Below are positions 36,442 through 45,523 of a DNA stretch of 64,000 bases, in pieces. Source of the DNA: Silicimonas sp. GTDB taxonomy: Bacteria > Pseudomonadota > Alphaproteobacteria > Rhodobacterales > Rhodobacteraceae. Under the pieces are notes generated by a model that did no database searches, had not been told where the DNA came from, and saw nothing but the letters and a program-made list of their open reading frames with translations. Within the stretch, counting starts at the first letter, position 1. Each line of letters starts with the position of its first letter. Where the stretch lies: positions 83,845 to 147,844 of the forward strand of contig JAJDUZ010000053.1 in NCBI GenBank assembly GCA_022826385.1, in the 5' to 3' direction. The translations under genes and the position numbers were made by a program.

Positions 36442-37086
36442 ATGAGTGATCGTGCCCTGACCCCGGAACTGCTGCTTGGCGCCTATGCCGCCGGGGTCTT
36501 TCCGATGGCCGATGGTCGCGACAATCCAGAGGTCTATTGGGTCGACCCACGCGAACGCGGTGTGCTGCCTTTGGATCGTTTTCACCTGTCGCGCTCGCTG
36601 GCGAAACGGATGCGCAAAAGCGATATCCGCGCGACGCTGAACGAGAATTTCGAAGAGATTCTTGATGGTTGCGCCGATCGGGACGACACTTGGATCAACG
36701 GCACCATCCGAGATCTGGTCCTGACGCTGGCCGAACGCGGGCATGCCCACGCCTTCGGTGTCTGGTCAGAAGACCGCCTGATTGGGGGGATGTATGGGCT
36801 GTCACTGGGCGCGGCATTCTTCGGGGAAAGCATGTTTTCCCGCGCGACGGATGGCTCGAAAATGGCGCTGGCCTGGGCGGTGGATCACTTGCGGCGGACG
36901 GGGTTCATCTTGTTCGACACGCAATTCATCACGCCGCATCTGGCGTCGCTTGGGGCTTTGGAAATCTCGCGCGCCCAGTATCACGCACAACTCTCTGCCG
37001 CCGTGGACCGCGCGGCAAACGTTCACTTGTTGTCGATTGAGCAGGACCCTCAGGCGGTCGTGCAGCGGATCACCCAGACATCATAG
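36442..37086 (+). CDS. aat: Leucyl/phenylalanyl-tRNA-protein transferase
   Basis: A 214-residue Aat. It opens with LTPELLLGAYAAGVFPMADGRDNPEVYWVDPRERGVLPLDRFHLSRSLAKRMRK. The middle has GGMYGLSLGAAFFGESMFSRATDGSKMALAWAVDHL, the tRNA and protein binding core. It attaches Leu or Phe to N-terminal Arg/Lys of proteins, marking them for the ClpS-ClpAP N-degron route. Its 3' end overlaps the convergent DUF2155 gene by 37 bases. Confidence 0.95.
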   Translation: MSDRALTPELLLGAYAAGVFPMADGRDNPEVYWVDPRERGVLPLDRFHLSRSLAKRMRKSDIRATLNENFEEILDGCADRDDTWINGTIRDLVLTLAERGHAHAFGVWSEDRLIGGMYGLSLGAAFFGESMFSRATDGSKMALAWAVDHLRRTGFILFDTQFITPHLASLGALEISRAQYHAQLSAAVDRAANVHLLSIEQDPQAVVQRITQTS

Positions 37087-37505
37087 CGCGGGTGGTCCAG
37101 CGCGTTCAGCGCCGGGCTTGACGCCACCATCCAGCCGTCAAAGAGGACCAGATCGCGGGACGGGTCGCTGATCGTCAGCCATGCATAGCCTTCGCCAGCC
37201 GGGTTGTCCTCGGGGTATCGGCATTCGCCCAGCGTGATCTCGATCCGGCCCATGGCCCCGGTTTCGCCGCGCGCCAACGCAATGTCCGCAACCTCGCCCG
37301 ACACCTTGTCGAGGCCCTTTAATTGCACACCAACCGCGGAAAGCGCGCGCACGTCGTCATAGGGCACGTCTTCGATGATCGCGCCGTTGCTGTTCGGGTC
37401 GATCTCGACCAAAGCGCCGTTGTCCGTGTTGGGCTCGGTAATAATCAGTTGCTGCGCATTGGCGGTGCCTGCCAGCGCGACAAGAAGCGCCAGAAGCCGG
37501 ATCAT
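37050..37505 (-). CDS. DUF2155 exported protein
   Basis: A 151-residue protein with a signal peptide (MIRLLALLVALAGTANA, cleavage after ANA) and the DUF2155 features GVQLKGLDKVSGEVADI, ITLGECRYPEDNPAGEGYAWL and LVLFDGWMVASSPALNALDHPRYDVWVIRC. The family is typical of alphaproteobacteria and has no known activity. It follows mlaD with a 4-base overlap, suggesting a cell-envelope role. Confidence 0.88.
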   Translation of the reverse strand: MIRLLALLVALAGTANAQQLIITEPNTDNGALVEIDPNSNGAIIEDVPYDDVRALSAVGVQLKGLDKVSGEVADIALARGETGAMGRIEITLGECRYPEDNPAGEGYAWLTISDPSRDLVLFDGWMVASSPALNALDHPRYDVWVIRCTTA

Positions 37506-37951
37506 TCCTCGCCGCCCGAGACGAATTTCAACAGAAGCTGGATGATCGAGACCGAACTTTGCGTGTCCGCAATCTCGTCGCCCGGTTCCAGATTGAAGGG
37601 CGAGCCACCCGGAAGGATCTCAAGGAAACTGCCGCCCAGCAGGCCTTCCGACGACACCACGACCGCGCTGTCATCCGGCAGGGCCACGTCGTCTTGCAGG
37701 GTGAAGCTGGTTTCGGCGCGGAACGTGGCCGGGTCGAGGGTCATGTCGGTGACGCTGCCCACCTTGACGCCAGCCAAGCGCACATCGGTCCCGATGCCGA
37801 TCCCCTCGGCCGAGCGGAACGAGGCGGAATAGCTGTCAAAGCCGGAATTACCAACGCCAACGCCGCCGACTTGGCCGGCATAGGCCAGAAAACCTGCTGC
37901 TACGACCAGAACGGCGCCGCCGGTCAGAACTTCGGTGATATTCTCGGACAT
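37502..37951 (-). CDS. mlaD: Outer-membrane lipid asymmetry protein MlaD (MCE domain)
   Basis: A 149-residue protein with an N-terminal membrane anchor (LTGGAVLVVAAGFLAYAGQVGG) and one MCE domain (YSASFRSAEGIGIGTDVRLAGVKVGSVTDMTLDP ... GLLGGSFLEILPGG). MlaD forms a hexameric ring moving phospholipids between MlaC and the inner-membrane MlaFEDB complex. No mlaE or mlaF is adjacent. It lies between the NDUFA12 and DUF2155 genes. Confidence 0.88.
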   Translation of the reverse strand: MSENITEVLTGGAVLVVAAGFLAYAGQVGGVGVGNSGFDSYSASFRSAEGIGIGTDVRLAGVKVGSVTDMTLDPATFRAETSFTLQDDVALPDDSAVVVSSEGLLGGSFLEILPGGSPFNLEPGDEIADTQSSVSIIQLLLKFVSGGEE

Positions 37952-37958
37952 GGCGGGG

Positions 37959-38339
37959 TTACTCCGGCACCCAAGCCTCGTAATCCGACCGGTCCGCCGG
38001 TTGCGCCTGACGCAGCGATCCCGCTGGCGCGTAAGCAGCCGCAGTGCCCGTCAGGTTCTCCTGATGCGGCTTTTCCCAGTCCTTCCGGACCAGCGGTTTG
38101 TCGGTCGGAGGCTCGTTCCATGTGTAATGCAGCCAGCCATGCCAATCCGGCGATACGCGGCTGGCTTCGGCTTCGCCATTATAGATCACCCAGCGGCGCC
38201 CGTCCGTGGATTGATAGAAGACGTTGCCTTGCTCGTCCTCGCCAACCTTCTGGCCTTTGCGCCATGTATAGAACTGAGTGCCCCATGTCTGGCTGTTCCA
38301 CCAGGTGACGGCGCGAAGGATGCTGTTGAGAATGCCCAT
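37959..38339 (-). CDS. NADH:ubiquinone oxidoreductase subunit NDUFA12 homologue
   Basis: A 126-residue protein with the B17.2/NDUFA12 pattern: [68 protein letters not shown]. This is a supernumerary complex I subunit conserved in alphaproteobacteria and mitochondria, needed for assembly. It is 7 bases upstream of mlaD on the same strand, a linkage commonly seen in this group. Confidence 0.93.
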   Translation of the reverse strand: MGILNSILRAVTWWNSQTWGTQFYTWRKGQKVGEDEQGNVFYQSTDGRRWVIYNGEAEASRVSPDWHGWLHYTWNEPPTDKPLVRKDWEKPHQENLTGTAAAYAPAGSLRQAQPADRSDYEAWVPE

Positions 38340-38434
38340 CTTGGACCTTTCAAACTGTTTCCCGGGATATGCCGGATTTCAGGCCGAAAATCCAGTGGAT
38401 GCGACAAAGTAAGCGCGTTTTGGCGCGTGTCGCC

Positions 38435-39787
38435 TCAGGCGCCTTCCAGGTTGGCGTCCAGCCACTTTTCCAGCCAGTGAATGTTGTAGTTGCCGGTCAG
38501 CACGGCTTCTTCCTGCAAGAGCGCATCAAAGAGGGGCACCGTGGTGTCGATCCCGTCAACGATCAACTCGGACAGCGAGCGCGCCAACCGGGCCAGTGCT
38601 TCGGGCCGGTCGCGGCCATGCACGATCAATTTGCCGATAAGTGAGTCGTAGTAGGGCGGAATCGAGTACCCGTCATAGATCGCCGAATCCATCCGAACGC
38701 CCAAGCCACCCGGCGCGTGATACTGCGTGATCGTTCCGGGCGAGGGCGAGAAGTTCGGCAGTTTCTCGGCGTTCAGACGAATCTCGATGGCGTGGCCGTT
38801 GATCTCTAGATCGTCCTGACCAAAGGACATCGGCAGACCGGCGGCGACGCGAATCTGTTCGCGCACCAGATCGACGCCGAAGATCGCCTCGGTCACCGGG
38901 TGTTCGACCTGCAGGCGGGTGTTCATCTCGATGAAATAGAACTCGCCGTCTTCATACAGGAACTCGACCGTGCCCGCGCCGATATAGTTGATCTCGGCCA
39001 CCGCCTCGGCGCAGATCTTGCCGATGCGCGCGCGTTCTTCGGGGCTGATTGCGGGGCCGGGGGCCTCCTCGAAGACCTTCTGGTGCCGGCGCTGCAGCGA
39101 GCAGTCGCGTTCGGCCAGATGGACGGCGTTGCCCTTGCCGTCGCCAAAGACCTGAATTTCGATATGGCGCGGCTTCTGCAGATATTTCTCGATATAGACT
39201 TCGTCATTGCCGAAGGCGGCCTTGGCTTCGGACCGCGCGGTGGAAAAGGCGTTTTCCATATCCGCCGCGGTGCTGGCCAGTTTCATGCCGCGCCCGCCGC
39301 CGCCTGCCGTGGCCTTCACGATGACCGGATAGCTGAACTCTTCGCCAATCGCCTTGGCTGCGGCTACGTCGGGTACGCCGCCATCCGAGCCGGGAACGAC
39401 CGGGATGCCCAGCCGCTTGGCGGTTTCCTTGGCGGTGATCTTGTCACCCATGACGCGGATATGCTCGGCCGAGGGGCCGATGAAGGTGATCTGGTGGTCT
39501 TCGAGGATCTGCGCGAAGCTCGCGTTCTCGCTCAGGAAGCCATAGCCGGGGTGGATCGCCTGTGCGCCGGTGATCTCGCAGGCCGAGACGATGGCGGGGA
39601 TCGACAGATAGGATTGCGCGCCTTGTGGCGGGCCGATGCAGACGCTTTCGTCGGCCATCCGCACATGCATGGCGTCAGCGTCGGCGGTCGAATGCACGGC
39701 GACCGATTGAATGCCCATCTCGCGACAGGCGCGAATGACGCGGAGCGCGATTTCGCCCCGGTTCGCGATCAGGATCTTGTCGAACAT
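38435..39787 (-). CDS. accC: Acetyl-CoA carboxylase biotin carboxylase subunit
   Basis: A 450-residue ATP-grasp enzyme. The N-terminal biotin carboxylase domain begins [26 protein letters not shown]. The glycine-rich ATP loop is [13 protein letters not shown], and [14 protein letters not shown] carries Mg ligands and the catalytic Arg. It carboxylates biotin on AccB. It follows accB by 11 bases on the minus strand. Confidence 0.97.
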   Translation of the reverse strand: MFDKILIANRGEIALRVIRACREMGIQSVAVHSTADADAMHVRMADESVCIGPPQGAQSYLSIPAIVSACEITGAQAIHPGYGFLSENASFAQILEDHQITFIGPSAEHIRVMGDKITAKETAKRLGIPVVPGSDGGVPDVAAAKAIGEEFSYPVIVKATAGGGGRGMKLASTAADMENAFSTARSEAKAAFGNDEVYIEKYLQKPRHIEIQVFGDGKGNAVHLAERDCSLQRRHQKVFEEAPGPAISPEERARIGKICAEAVAEINYIGAGTVEFLYEDGEFYFIEMNTRLQVEHPVTEAIFGVDLVREQIRVAAGLPMSFGQDDLEINGHAIEIRLNAEKLPNFSPSPGTITQYHAPGGLGVRMDSAIYDGYSIPPYYDSLIGKLIVHGRDRPEALARLARSLSELIVDGIDTTVPLFDALLQEEAVLTGNYNIHWLEKWLDANLEGA

Positions 39788-39798
39788 CCGCCTGGACC

Positions 39799-40311
39799 CT
39801 ACTCGATCACCATCAGGGGCGCGCCGAACTCGACCGGGGCGCCATCCTCGACAAGGATGCGCTTCACGGTGCCCGAGTTCGGCGACGGAATCTGGTTCAT
39901 CGTCTTCATCGCTTCGATGATCATCAACGTGTCGCCTGCGCTGACACTGTCGCCGACCTTGACGAAGCTTGCGGCACCCGGTTCCGGTGACAGATAAGCG
40001 GTTCCGACCATGGGCGAGGTGACGGCGCCAGGCAGGCTGGCCGGATCATCGCTTTCGGTTGCGGGCGCGGCGGCGGGCGCTGCTGCCGGGGCCGGGGCGG
40101 CTGCCGGAGCCGGGGCGGCGGGCGCGGCCGGGACTTGCATCGCAATCGGAGCTTGGATGGCGTTGGGCGAAATCCGGCTGACGCGGACGTTCAGACTGCC
40201 TTCCTCGGCATAGTCGCGCTTCACCTGCAATTCCGAAAGGTCGTTTTCGCTCAGGAGTTCGGCCAGCGCCTTGATGAACTCGACGTCGTCTTCGTGCGAT
40301 CGCTTTGTCAT
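39799..40311 (-). CDS. accB: Biotin carboxyl carrier protein of acetyl-CoA carboxylase
   Basis: A 170-residue BCCP. The N-terminal helix ([21 protein letters not shown]) leads through a long Ala-Pro linker (residues 55-85) to the biotinyl domain. The biotinylation motif is EAMKTMNQI with the target lysine, and the end [13 protein letters not shown] is standard. Works with AccC and the carboxyltransferase AccAD in making malonyl-CoA. Confidence 0.97.
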   Translation of the reverse strand: MTKRSHEDDVEFIKALAELLSENDLSELQVKRDYAEEGSLNVRVSRISPNAIQAPIAMQVPAAPAAPAPAAAPAPAAAPAAAPATESDDPASLPGAVTSPMVGTAYLSPEPGAASFVKVGDSVSAGDTLMIIEAMKTMNQIPSPNSGTVKRILVEDGAPVEFGAPLMVIE

Positions 40312-40493
40312 ATGTGTCCCCGGGGTCTGCTCTTTTGTCCCGCGTCAGACTTATAGAGTGGCAGTTGACCAAGGGAAAGCGTTGAAAATGGGCAGATCGC
40401 GTGCACATGTGTGGCCCGTGATTTTACCAGTTGATAAAATTTCCCGCTGTGGCAGTCTCAATGGCAACCGACCCAAACGGCAGGGAGACTGGA

Positions 40494-41831
40494 ATGGCGA
40501 ATACCGAACGCACGCCGGGCGTGGTGGCAGGACGACTGGCCGCCGAAGCTCTGGCCGAGAATTTCGGTGATCTGAACACTCCGTTCGATGGTCACGAGGC
40601 TTTGGTCGCCGCCGACCGCTGCTATTTCTGTTACGACGCGCCGTGTATCACGGCCTGTCCGACCTCGATCGATATCCCGTTGTTCATTCGTCAGATCCAG
40701 GCAGGCCAGCCGGAAAGCGCAGCGAAGACCATTTTTGATCAGAACATCCTGGGCGGCATGTGCGCCCGCGTCTGCCCGACCGAAACCTTGTGTGAAGAGG
40801 CGTGCGTGCGCGAAGCGGCCGAGGGCAAACCGGTCGAGATCGGGCGGCTGCAGCGCTTTGCCACTGACGCGGTGATGGCCGCAGGCGTGCACCCTTATGA
40901 CCGCGCGCCCGAGACGGGTAAGAAGGTCGCGATCGTGGGCGCCGGGCCTGCGGGCCTGTCCTGTGCGCACCGGTTGGCGATGAACGGCCACAAGGTGGTG
41001 ATGTTCGAAGCGCGCTCGAAGCCGGGGGGGCTGAACGAATACGGCATCGCGACCTATAAGACCGTCGACGATTTCGCGCAGGCCGAGGTGGACTGGCTTT
41101 TGCAGATCGGCGGGATCGAAATGGTCTATGACCACAAGCTGGGCGCGGGCGACCTGACGCTGGATGCGCTGACCGAGAAGTATGACGCGGTGTTCCTGGC
41201 GGTCGGGCTGTCCGGCGTGAACGCGCTGAGGGCCGAGGGCGAAGATCATGCGCATGTGCGAGATGCCGTCGACTTCATCTCGGAGCTTCGGCAGGCAGCG
41301 AACAAGTCCACCGTGCCCGTCGGGCGCGATGTCGTCGTCATTGGCGGGGGCATGACGGCGGTGGATGCGGCGGTTCAGTCGAAACTACTGGGGGCCGAGC
41401 ATGTGACGATGGTCTATCGCCGCCCTTGGGACAGGATGTCGGCCAGCGAACACGAGTTGCACCTTGCGACGTCCAAGGGTGTGCGGATCATCACCGGTGC
41501 CGCGCCTACGCGGCTGACGGGGGGCGAGGTCGTCACGGGCATCGAGTTTGCCTATACCGAAGACGGGCCGAACGGTCTGGCGCAGACGGGCGAGACCTTC
41601 ACGCTGAAAGCGGATCAGGTGTTGAAAGCGATTGGCCAGCATCTGGACGGTGCGCCGGGTGTTCTGGACCTCGACGGCGGCAAGATCGCGGTCACCGGGC
41701 CGGGGCGAACCAGCCAGACCGGCATCTGGGCCGGTGGCGATTGCGCGACCGGCGGCGATGACCTGACGGTGACAGCTGTTGCCGAGGGCCGCGACGCGGC
41801 AGACGACATCCACGCGACACTGATGGGATGA
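40494..41831 (+). CDS. preT: NAD-dependent dihydropyrimidine dehydrogenase, flavin/FeS subunit PreT
   Basis: A 445-residue protein starting MANTERTPGVVAGRL after a GGGAG ribosome site. The N-terminal FeS domain is CYFCYDAPCITACPTSIDIPLF and CARVCPTETLCEEACV. A glutamate synthase-like FAD/NAD pair follows: KKVAIVGAGPAGLSCAHRLA for FAD near 142 and DVVVIGGGMTAVDAAVQS for NAD near 283. With PreA it reduces uracil or thymine to the dihydro form, the first step of reductive pyrimidine breakdown. The preA gene follows; a hairpin pair fills the gap. Confidence 0.93.
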   Translation: MANTERTPGVVAGRLAAEALAENFGDLNTPFDGHEALVAADRCYFCYDAPCITACPTSIDIPLFIRQIQAGQPESAAKTIFDQNILGGMCARVCPTETLCEEACVREAAEGKPVEIGRLQRFATDAVMAAGVHPYDRAPETGKKVAIVGAGPAGLSCAHRLAMNGHKVVMFEARSKPGGLNEYGIATYKTVDDFAQAEVDWLLQIGGIEMVYDHKLGAGDLTLDALTEKYDAVFLAVGLSGVNALRAEGEDHAHVRDAVDFISELRQAANKSTVPVGRDVVVIGGGMTAVDAAVQSKLLGAEHVTMVYRRPWDRMSASEHELHLATSKGVRIITGAAPTRLTGGEVVTGIEFAYTEDGPNGLAQTGETFTLKADQVLKAIGQHLDGAPGVLDLDGGKIAVTGPGRTSQTGIWAGGDCATGGDDLTVTAVAEGRDAADDIHATLMG

Positions 41832-41835
41832 GGGA

Positions 41836-41879
41836 CCGGAAAATGGAATTTTCCGGAACGATTTCCGGCGCGGAAATCG
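41836..41879. repeat. Paired 21-nt hairpins between preT and preA
   Basis: 41836-41856 is CCGGAAAAT / ATTTTCCGG with a 3-nt loop. 41859-41879 is CGATTTCCG / CGGAAATCG with a 3-nt loop. Both are perfect 9-bp stems of 21 nt separated by AA. The arrangement, including the AA-CGATTTC junction, recurs at 46776-46819. It sits within an operon, just after the preT stop. Confidence 0.85.
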
Positions 41880-41909
41880 GACCCGCGACAGTTGGAGAGG
41901 AGAGCATTC

Positions 41910-43214
41910 ATGGCTGACCTGACAAGCGACTTCATCGGGATCAAATCCCCGAACCCGTTCTGGCTGGCCTCGGCGCCGCCAACGGACAAGGAATACAACG
42001 TGCGTCGCGCGTTCGAAGCGGGCTGGGGCGGGGTGGTCTGGAAGACCCTCGGCGAAGCCGGGCCGCCCATCGTCAACGTCAACGGTCCGCGCTACGGCGT
42101 GGTCTATGGCGCGGATCGCCGCGTGCTGGGCATCAACAATATCGAGTTGATCACCGACCGGCCGCTTGAGGTGAACCTTGAAGAGATCACACGGGTGAAG
42201 AAGGACTTCCCCGATCGCGCGATGATCGTCTCGATCATGGTGCCCTGCGAGGAACAGGCGTGGAAGGACATCCTGCCGCGCGTGGAAGACACCGGTTGCG
42301 ACGGGATCGAACTGAATTTCGGGTGTCCGCACGGTATGAGCGAGCGCGGCATGGGCTCAGCCGTGGGGCAGGTGCCGGAATACATCCAGATGGTGGCCGA
42401 GTGGTGCAAGACCCATACCAGCCTGCCGGTGATCGTGAAGCTGACACCCAACATCACCGACATCCGCTATCCGGCGCGCGCGGCAAAGGTTGGCGGCGCG
42501 GATGCGGTGTCGCTGATCAACACGGTGTCGTCGATCACCAGCGTGAACCTCGACACCATGTCGCCCGAGCCGTCGATTGACGGGAAGGGCTCGCATGGCG
42601 GGTTCTGTGGCCCGGCGGTCAAGCCCATCGCGCTCAACATGGTGGCCGAGATTGCGCGGGATCCTGAAACGGCGGGCCTCCCGATCAGCGGGATCGGCGG
42701 CGTCACCACATGGCGCGATGCGGCCGAGTTCCTGGCCCTTGGGGCCAGCAATGTGCAGGTGTGCACGGCGGCCATGGTCTATGGCTTCGGGATCATCAAG
42801 GAACTGACGGCGGGCCTCTCGGCGTGGATGGACGAAAAGGGCTATGCCTCGGTCGCCGAAGTGTCGGGCCGCGCAGTGCCGAATGTGACGGATTGGCAGT
42901 ATCTCAACCTGAACTACGTGACCAAGGCGCGGATCGATCAAGACGCTTGCATCAAGTGCGGGCGTTGCTATGCGGCCTGCGAAGACACGTCACATCAGGC
43001 GATTTCGATGAGCCCCGAGCGGGTGTTCGAGGTGATCGATGCCGAATGCGTGGCGTGCAACCTGTGCGTGGATGTCTGCCCGGTCGAGGGCTGCATCACG
43101 ATGGAAGAACTGGCTCCGGGTGCGGTTAACGAGCGCACCGGACAGCCGGTGTCGTCGGATTACGGGAACTGGACAACGCATCCCAACAATCCCGCGACCC
43201 GGGCCGCCGAATAG
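41910..43214 (+). CDS. preA: NAD-dependent dihydropyrimidine dehydrogenase catalytic subunit PreA
   Basis: A 434-residue FMN enzyme of the dihydroorotate dehydrogenase fold with a C-terminal 2[4Fe-4S] ferredoxin domain. FMN-region motifs are GWGGVVWKTLGEAGPPIVNVNGPRYG and GIELNFGCPHGMSERGMGSA. The catalytic cysteine lies in the HGGFCGPAVKPIAL stretch. The clusters are CIKCGRCYAACEDTSH and CVACNLCVDVCPVEGC. The ATG at 41910 follows GGAGAGGAG. It uses electrons from PreT. A bidirectional terminator follows at 43234. Confidence 0.94.
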   Translation: MADLTSDFIGIKSPNPFWLASAPPTDKEYNVRRAFEAGWGGVVWKTLGEAGPPIVNVNGPRYGVVYGADRRVLGINNIELITDRPLEVNLEEITRVKKDFPDRAMIVSIMVPCEEQAWKDILPRVEDTGCDGIELNFGCPHGMSERGMGSAVGQVPEYIQMVAEWCKTHTSLPVIVKLTPNITDIRYPARAAKVGGADAVSLINTVSSITSVNLDTMSPEPSIDGKGSHGGFCGPAVKPIALNMVAEIARDPETAGLPISGIGGVTTWRDAAEFLALGASNVQVCTAAMVYGFGIIKELTAGLSAWMDEKGYASVAEVSGRAVPNVTDWQYLNLNYVTKARIDQDACIKCGRCYAACEDTSHQAISMSPERVFEVIDAECVACNLCVDVCPVEGCITMEELAPGAVNERTGQPVSSDYGNWTTHPNNPATRAAE

Positions 43215-43233
43215 TCGACATTTGAAACGAAAA

Positions 43234-43258
43234 CGGGGCGCGTTCGGAACGCGCCCCG
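43234..43258. terminator. Bidirectional terminator between preA and the VPLPA protein gene
   Basis: An 11-bp stem (CGGGGCGCGTT 43234-43244 / AACGCGCCCCG 43248-43258) with a 3-nt loop CGG. It has GAAACGAAAA on the left and CTCAATTCCTC on the right. The genes converge here, so one structure can end both transcripts. Confidence 0.8.
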
Positions 43259-43279
43259 CTCAATTCCTCTGACGTGATG

Positions 43280-43933
43280 TCAGCCGCGCTTGCGGCGCAT
43301 CAGTCCCAGGCCACCAAGACCACCCAGCAGCAACAGAGCCGAGGCCGGAAGCGGCACGGCGGTTGCCGAGATTTGGTCCTGACCCGAATTCGAATAGGTC
43401 GTGAAGCGGTAGCCGCCGGTCGAGGCCGTATCGAGACGGTCCAGGAACGTCTGCGCAAGCGTCGCGCTGGCGCTTCCCGCGACCGAATGGTTGCCGCTTG
43501 CCACAGCGAACTGATCCGCCGTTTCTGCAAGGACTTCCCAAAGAGCGATCTGGAAGGCCGCGGCGGACACAGCGTCAACGACGTCAGCAAAAGACGAGGT
43601 GAACAGCTTGTCGACGTCGGTCGACACGTGTGCGTTCTCGGTGACGGTGAACGCTTCCCGAATGTTCAGATAGGTATAGGGATCGATGCAGAAGGCCATG
43701 ATGTCGGTGATGCCATCGGTGAACCGAAATGCACCAGCTGTCCCACGATAGACTTTGCCAATCGGATTGCCGCGATCTTCGATGGTCTGGCGTACGCCGG
43801 TTTTCCAGCCTTCGTCACCATAGACCTTGCCGGAAACCTGATAGCTCAGCGTGACCGTGCTGGCCGTTGCCTGGCTGGCGCCAGCCAAAAGAGCCGCTGC
43901 CGCCAATGCTTTGGCGATTGCAGTAAATTTCAT
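43280..43933 (-). CDS. Secreted protein with VPLPA-type C-terminal sorting signal
   Basis: A 217-residue exported protein. The signal peptide MKFTAIAKALAAAALLAGASQATAS precedes a domain without recognised family (VTLSYQVSGKVYGDEG ... FCIDPYTYLNIREAF). The C-terminus TAVPLPASALLLLGGLGGLGLMRRKRG is a VPLPA-CTERM signal: motif, hydrophobic helix and basic tail. It should be processed by an exosortase-like system and moved to the surface. No exosortase is in this window. The 197-base AT-rich leader (43934-44130) lies upstream and probably holds its promoter. Confidence 0.85.
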   Translation of the reverse strand: MKFTAIAKALAAAALLAGASQATASTVTLSYQVSGKVYGDEGWKTGVRQTIEDRGNPIGKVYRGTAGAFRFTDGITDIMAFCIDPYTYLNIREAFTVTENAHVSTDVDKLFTSSFADVVDAVSAAAFQIALWEVLAETADQFAVASGNHSVAGSASATLAQTFLDRLDTASTGGYRFTTYSNSGQDQISATAVPLPASALLLLGGLGGLGLMRRKRG

Positions 43934-44130
43934 GTCGTTACCCCTTCACTCGTAAACGATGCATGCGCAACCTGCGCTCACATCCCAATAATGTCATGTT
44001 TTGGGCGGTGTTAGGGGGAAAAACCGTGTTTTGGCCGCAAATTTCTGAAAACCACGATCAATTTGGAAACGATTTTGCCAATCGGCCATATCTGTCCAAA
44101 AATCGGAAACATTCTTAGTGCCGTAACCTG

Positions 44131-44679
44131 TTAGCGCGACACGTCGACTGTCGTCGGATCCTTCGGTGTGGCGAGTGTTCGGGTTTCGGCGAAGCTGGCT
44201 TCGGCCCGTTCCGTTGGGGTCGGTGGTGGATCCGGGGCGTCGCCGTTCGGGCGGGAGATGATCTCGACCTCGCCGGCCTCCTTGGTCTCGGGCGCCGAGT
44301 TGGTCGCCGATGGGTCTTTGGGTGTGTCCGTTGTTTCCTGGGTGGTTAGGTCCGGGGGGTCCAGTGCCACACGGGCTTGGCGCTCAAGCGGGCTTTCGTC
44401 GAACGTTGGCGGCGGCCCGACCGGGGTATCCTTGGGAAGTGCAGAGCGATCGGTTTGCTCGGCTGTTTCCTGTTCCCGAAGGCGGGGGGCGGTTGCGGTC
44501 TGCTCGGGCGCTGAAACCGCTGTCGAGGTGAGCGGTGTTACCTTGGCTGGCCCTGTTTCACCCATGCTTGCGCGATTGGTTTCGGCGGACTGGTTGGCGA
44601 AAGCGCGCGGGGGTGTATGGCCAGCCTGAAGCTGCGCGCTGCTGCTGGCGACACCGGACGATATAGCGGCGGGAATCAT
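44131..44679 (-). CDS. Disordered Pro/Thr/Glu-rich protein, unknown
   Basis: About 182 residues from MIPAAISSGVASSSAQ, preceded by an ACCGAGGG ribosome site. The composition is almost wholly low complexity: APEQTATAPRLREQETAEQTD, ALPKDTPVGPPPTFDESPLERQ, TDTPKDPSATNSAPETKEAG. A VEIISRPNGDAPDPPPTPTERAEASF segment is the only partly ordered part. No signal or membrane region is evident. A start at 44727 is an alternative. I do not recognise it. Confidence 0.55.
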   Translation of the reverse strand: MIPAAISSGVASSSAQLQAGHTPPRAFANQSAETNRASMGETGPAKVTPLTSTAVSAPEQTATAPRLREQETAEQTDRSALPKDTPVGPPPTFDESPLERQARVALDPPDLTTQETTDTPKDPSATNSAPETKEAGEVEIISRPNGDAPDPPPTPTERAEASFAETRTLATPKDPTTVDVSR

Positions 44680-44744
44680 AACCCTCGGTCCCTGTCCAAA
44701 GACCCCCACGCGAGTCTTATAGAGCACTGCGAGTTTAAAATCGG

Positions 44745-45368
44745 TTAAGGGCTGTCTGGCAAAAGGGCGCGCCGGTAAAAGTCTCGCAAGAACGTTTCGG
44801 CCTGGTCGATATGCGCGTCGCCTTCGGTTTGAAGAATGCTCGTCACCTGCGCGCTGAAATCTGCATAGTGCTGCGTCGTTGCCCAGATCGAGAACACCAG
44901 GTGGTGCGGGTCGAGCCGGGCAAGGCGCCCGTCGTCCATCCAGCCCAGAAACAGGCCTGCCGTGCGATCCACCAGTTCCTTGAGCGGTCCTTCGATCTGG
45001 TCGAGAATGCGCGGCGCCCCTTGCACGATTTCATTGGCAAACAGTCGGCTTTCCCTCGGGTATTCGCGGCTCATCTGCAACTTTCGCATGACATAGCCCA
45101 AAATCTCGTCGACCGGTTCCCCATCCGGGTCGATCGCGCGCAGCGGGTCCAGCCATGTTTCAAGAAGGCCGGACAGCAAGGCAGTGTAAATCGCCTCTTT
45201 CGAGGCGAAGTAATAGAGCACGTTGGGTTTTGAGAGGCCCGCGGCACTGGCGATCTGGTCGAGCGTCGCGCCCCGAAAGCCATGGTCCGAGAACACGCCA
45301 AGGGCCGCGTCCAGAATGGCCTCCCGGTTCTTCTTCTGAATCCGCGTTTGCGGCTGCTGAATGGTCAC
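44745..45368 (-). CDS. rutR: TetR-family pyrimidine regulator RutR
   Basis: A 207-residue TetR-fold repressor. The helix-turn-helix spans KNREAILDAALGVFSDHGFRGATLDQIASAAGLSKPNVLYYFASKEAIY, the RutR-type start. The C-terminal effector domain contains WMDDGRLARLDPHHLVFSIWATTQHYADFSAQ, a feature of RutR and its uracil/thymine pocket. It is divergent from the amidase gene. A dyad matching the RutR consensus lies 94 bases from its start. Confidence 0.9.
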   Translation of the reverse strand: MTIQQPQTRIQKKNREAILDAALGVFSDHGFRGATLDQIASAAGLSKPNVLYYFASKEAIYTALLSGLLETWLDPLRAIDPDGEPVDEILGYVMRKLQMSREYPRESRLFANEIVQGAPRILDQIEGPLKELVDRTAGLFLGWMDDGRLARLDPHHLVFSIWATTQHYADFSAQVTSILQTEGDAHIDQAETFLRDFYRRALLPDSP

Positions 45369-45429
45369 GCGTTATGCTCTTTTCTCGGGCGCCGGCGGAA
45401 TGGCCGGAGGGTCTGGACGGCGCTTGTGC

Positions 45430-45477
45430 TTGACTGGTCTTGCACCTCTGCTAGCGTCATCCTGACCGTTTGGTCAA
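45430..45477 (+). promoter_or_regulatory. Promoter with overlapping RutR-type operator
   Basis: TTGACT (45430-45435) and TAGCGT (45452-45457) form a sigma-70-like promoter with a 16-base spacer. CTGACCGTTTGGTCAA (45462-45477) begins 4 bases after the -10 box and is the reverse of TTGACCAAACGGTCAG, close to the RutR consensus TTGACCANNTGGTCAA. Binding would block initiation of the pyrimidine operon and, from the shared gap, possibly rutR. The functional claim is inferred. Confidence 0.8.
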
Positions 45478-45523
45478 TAATTTCCCGGGTCAAAAAATCC
45501 CGGACGATGCGGGGAGCATAGCA

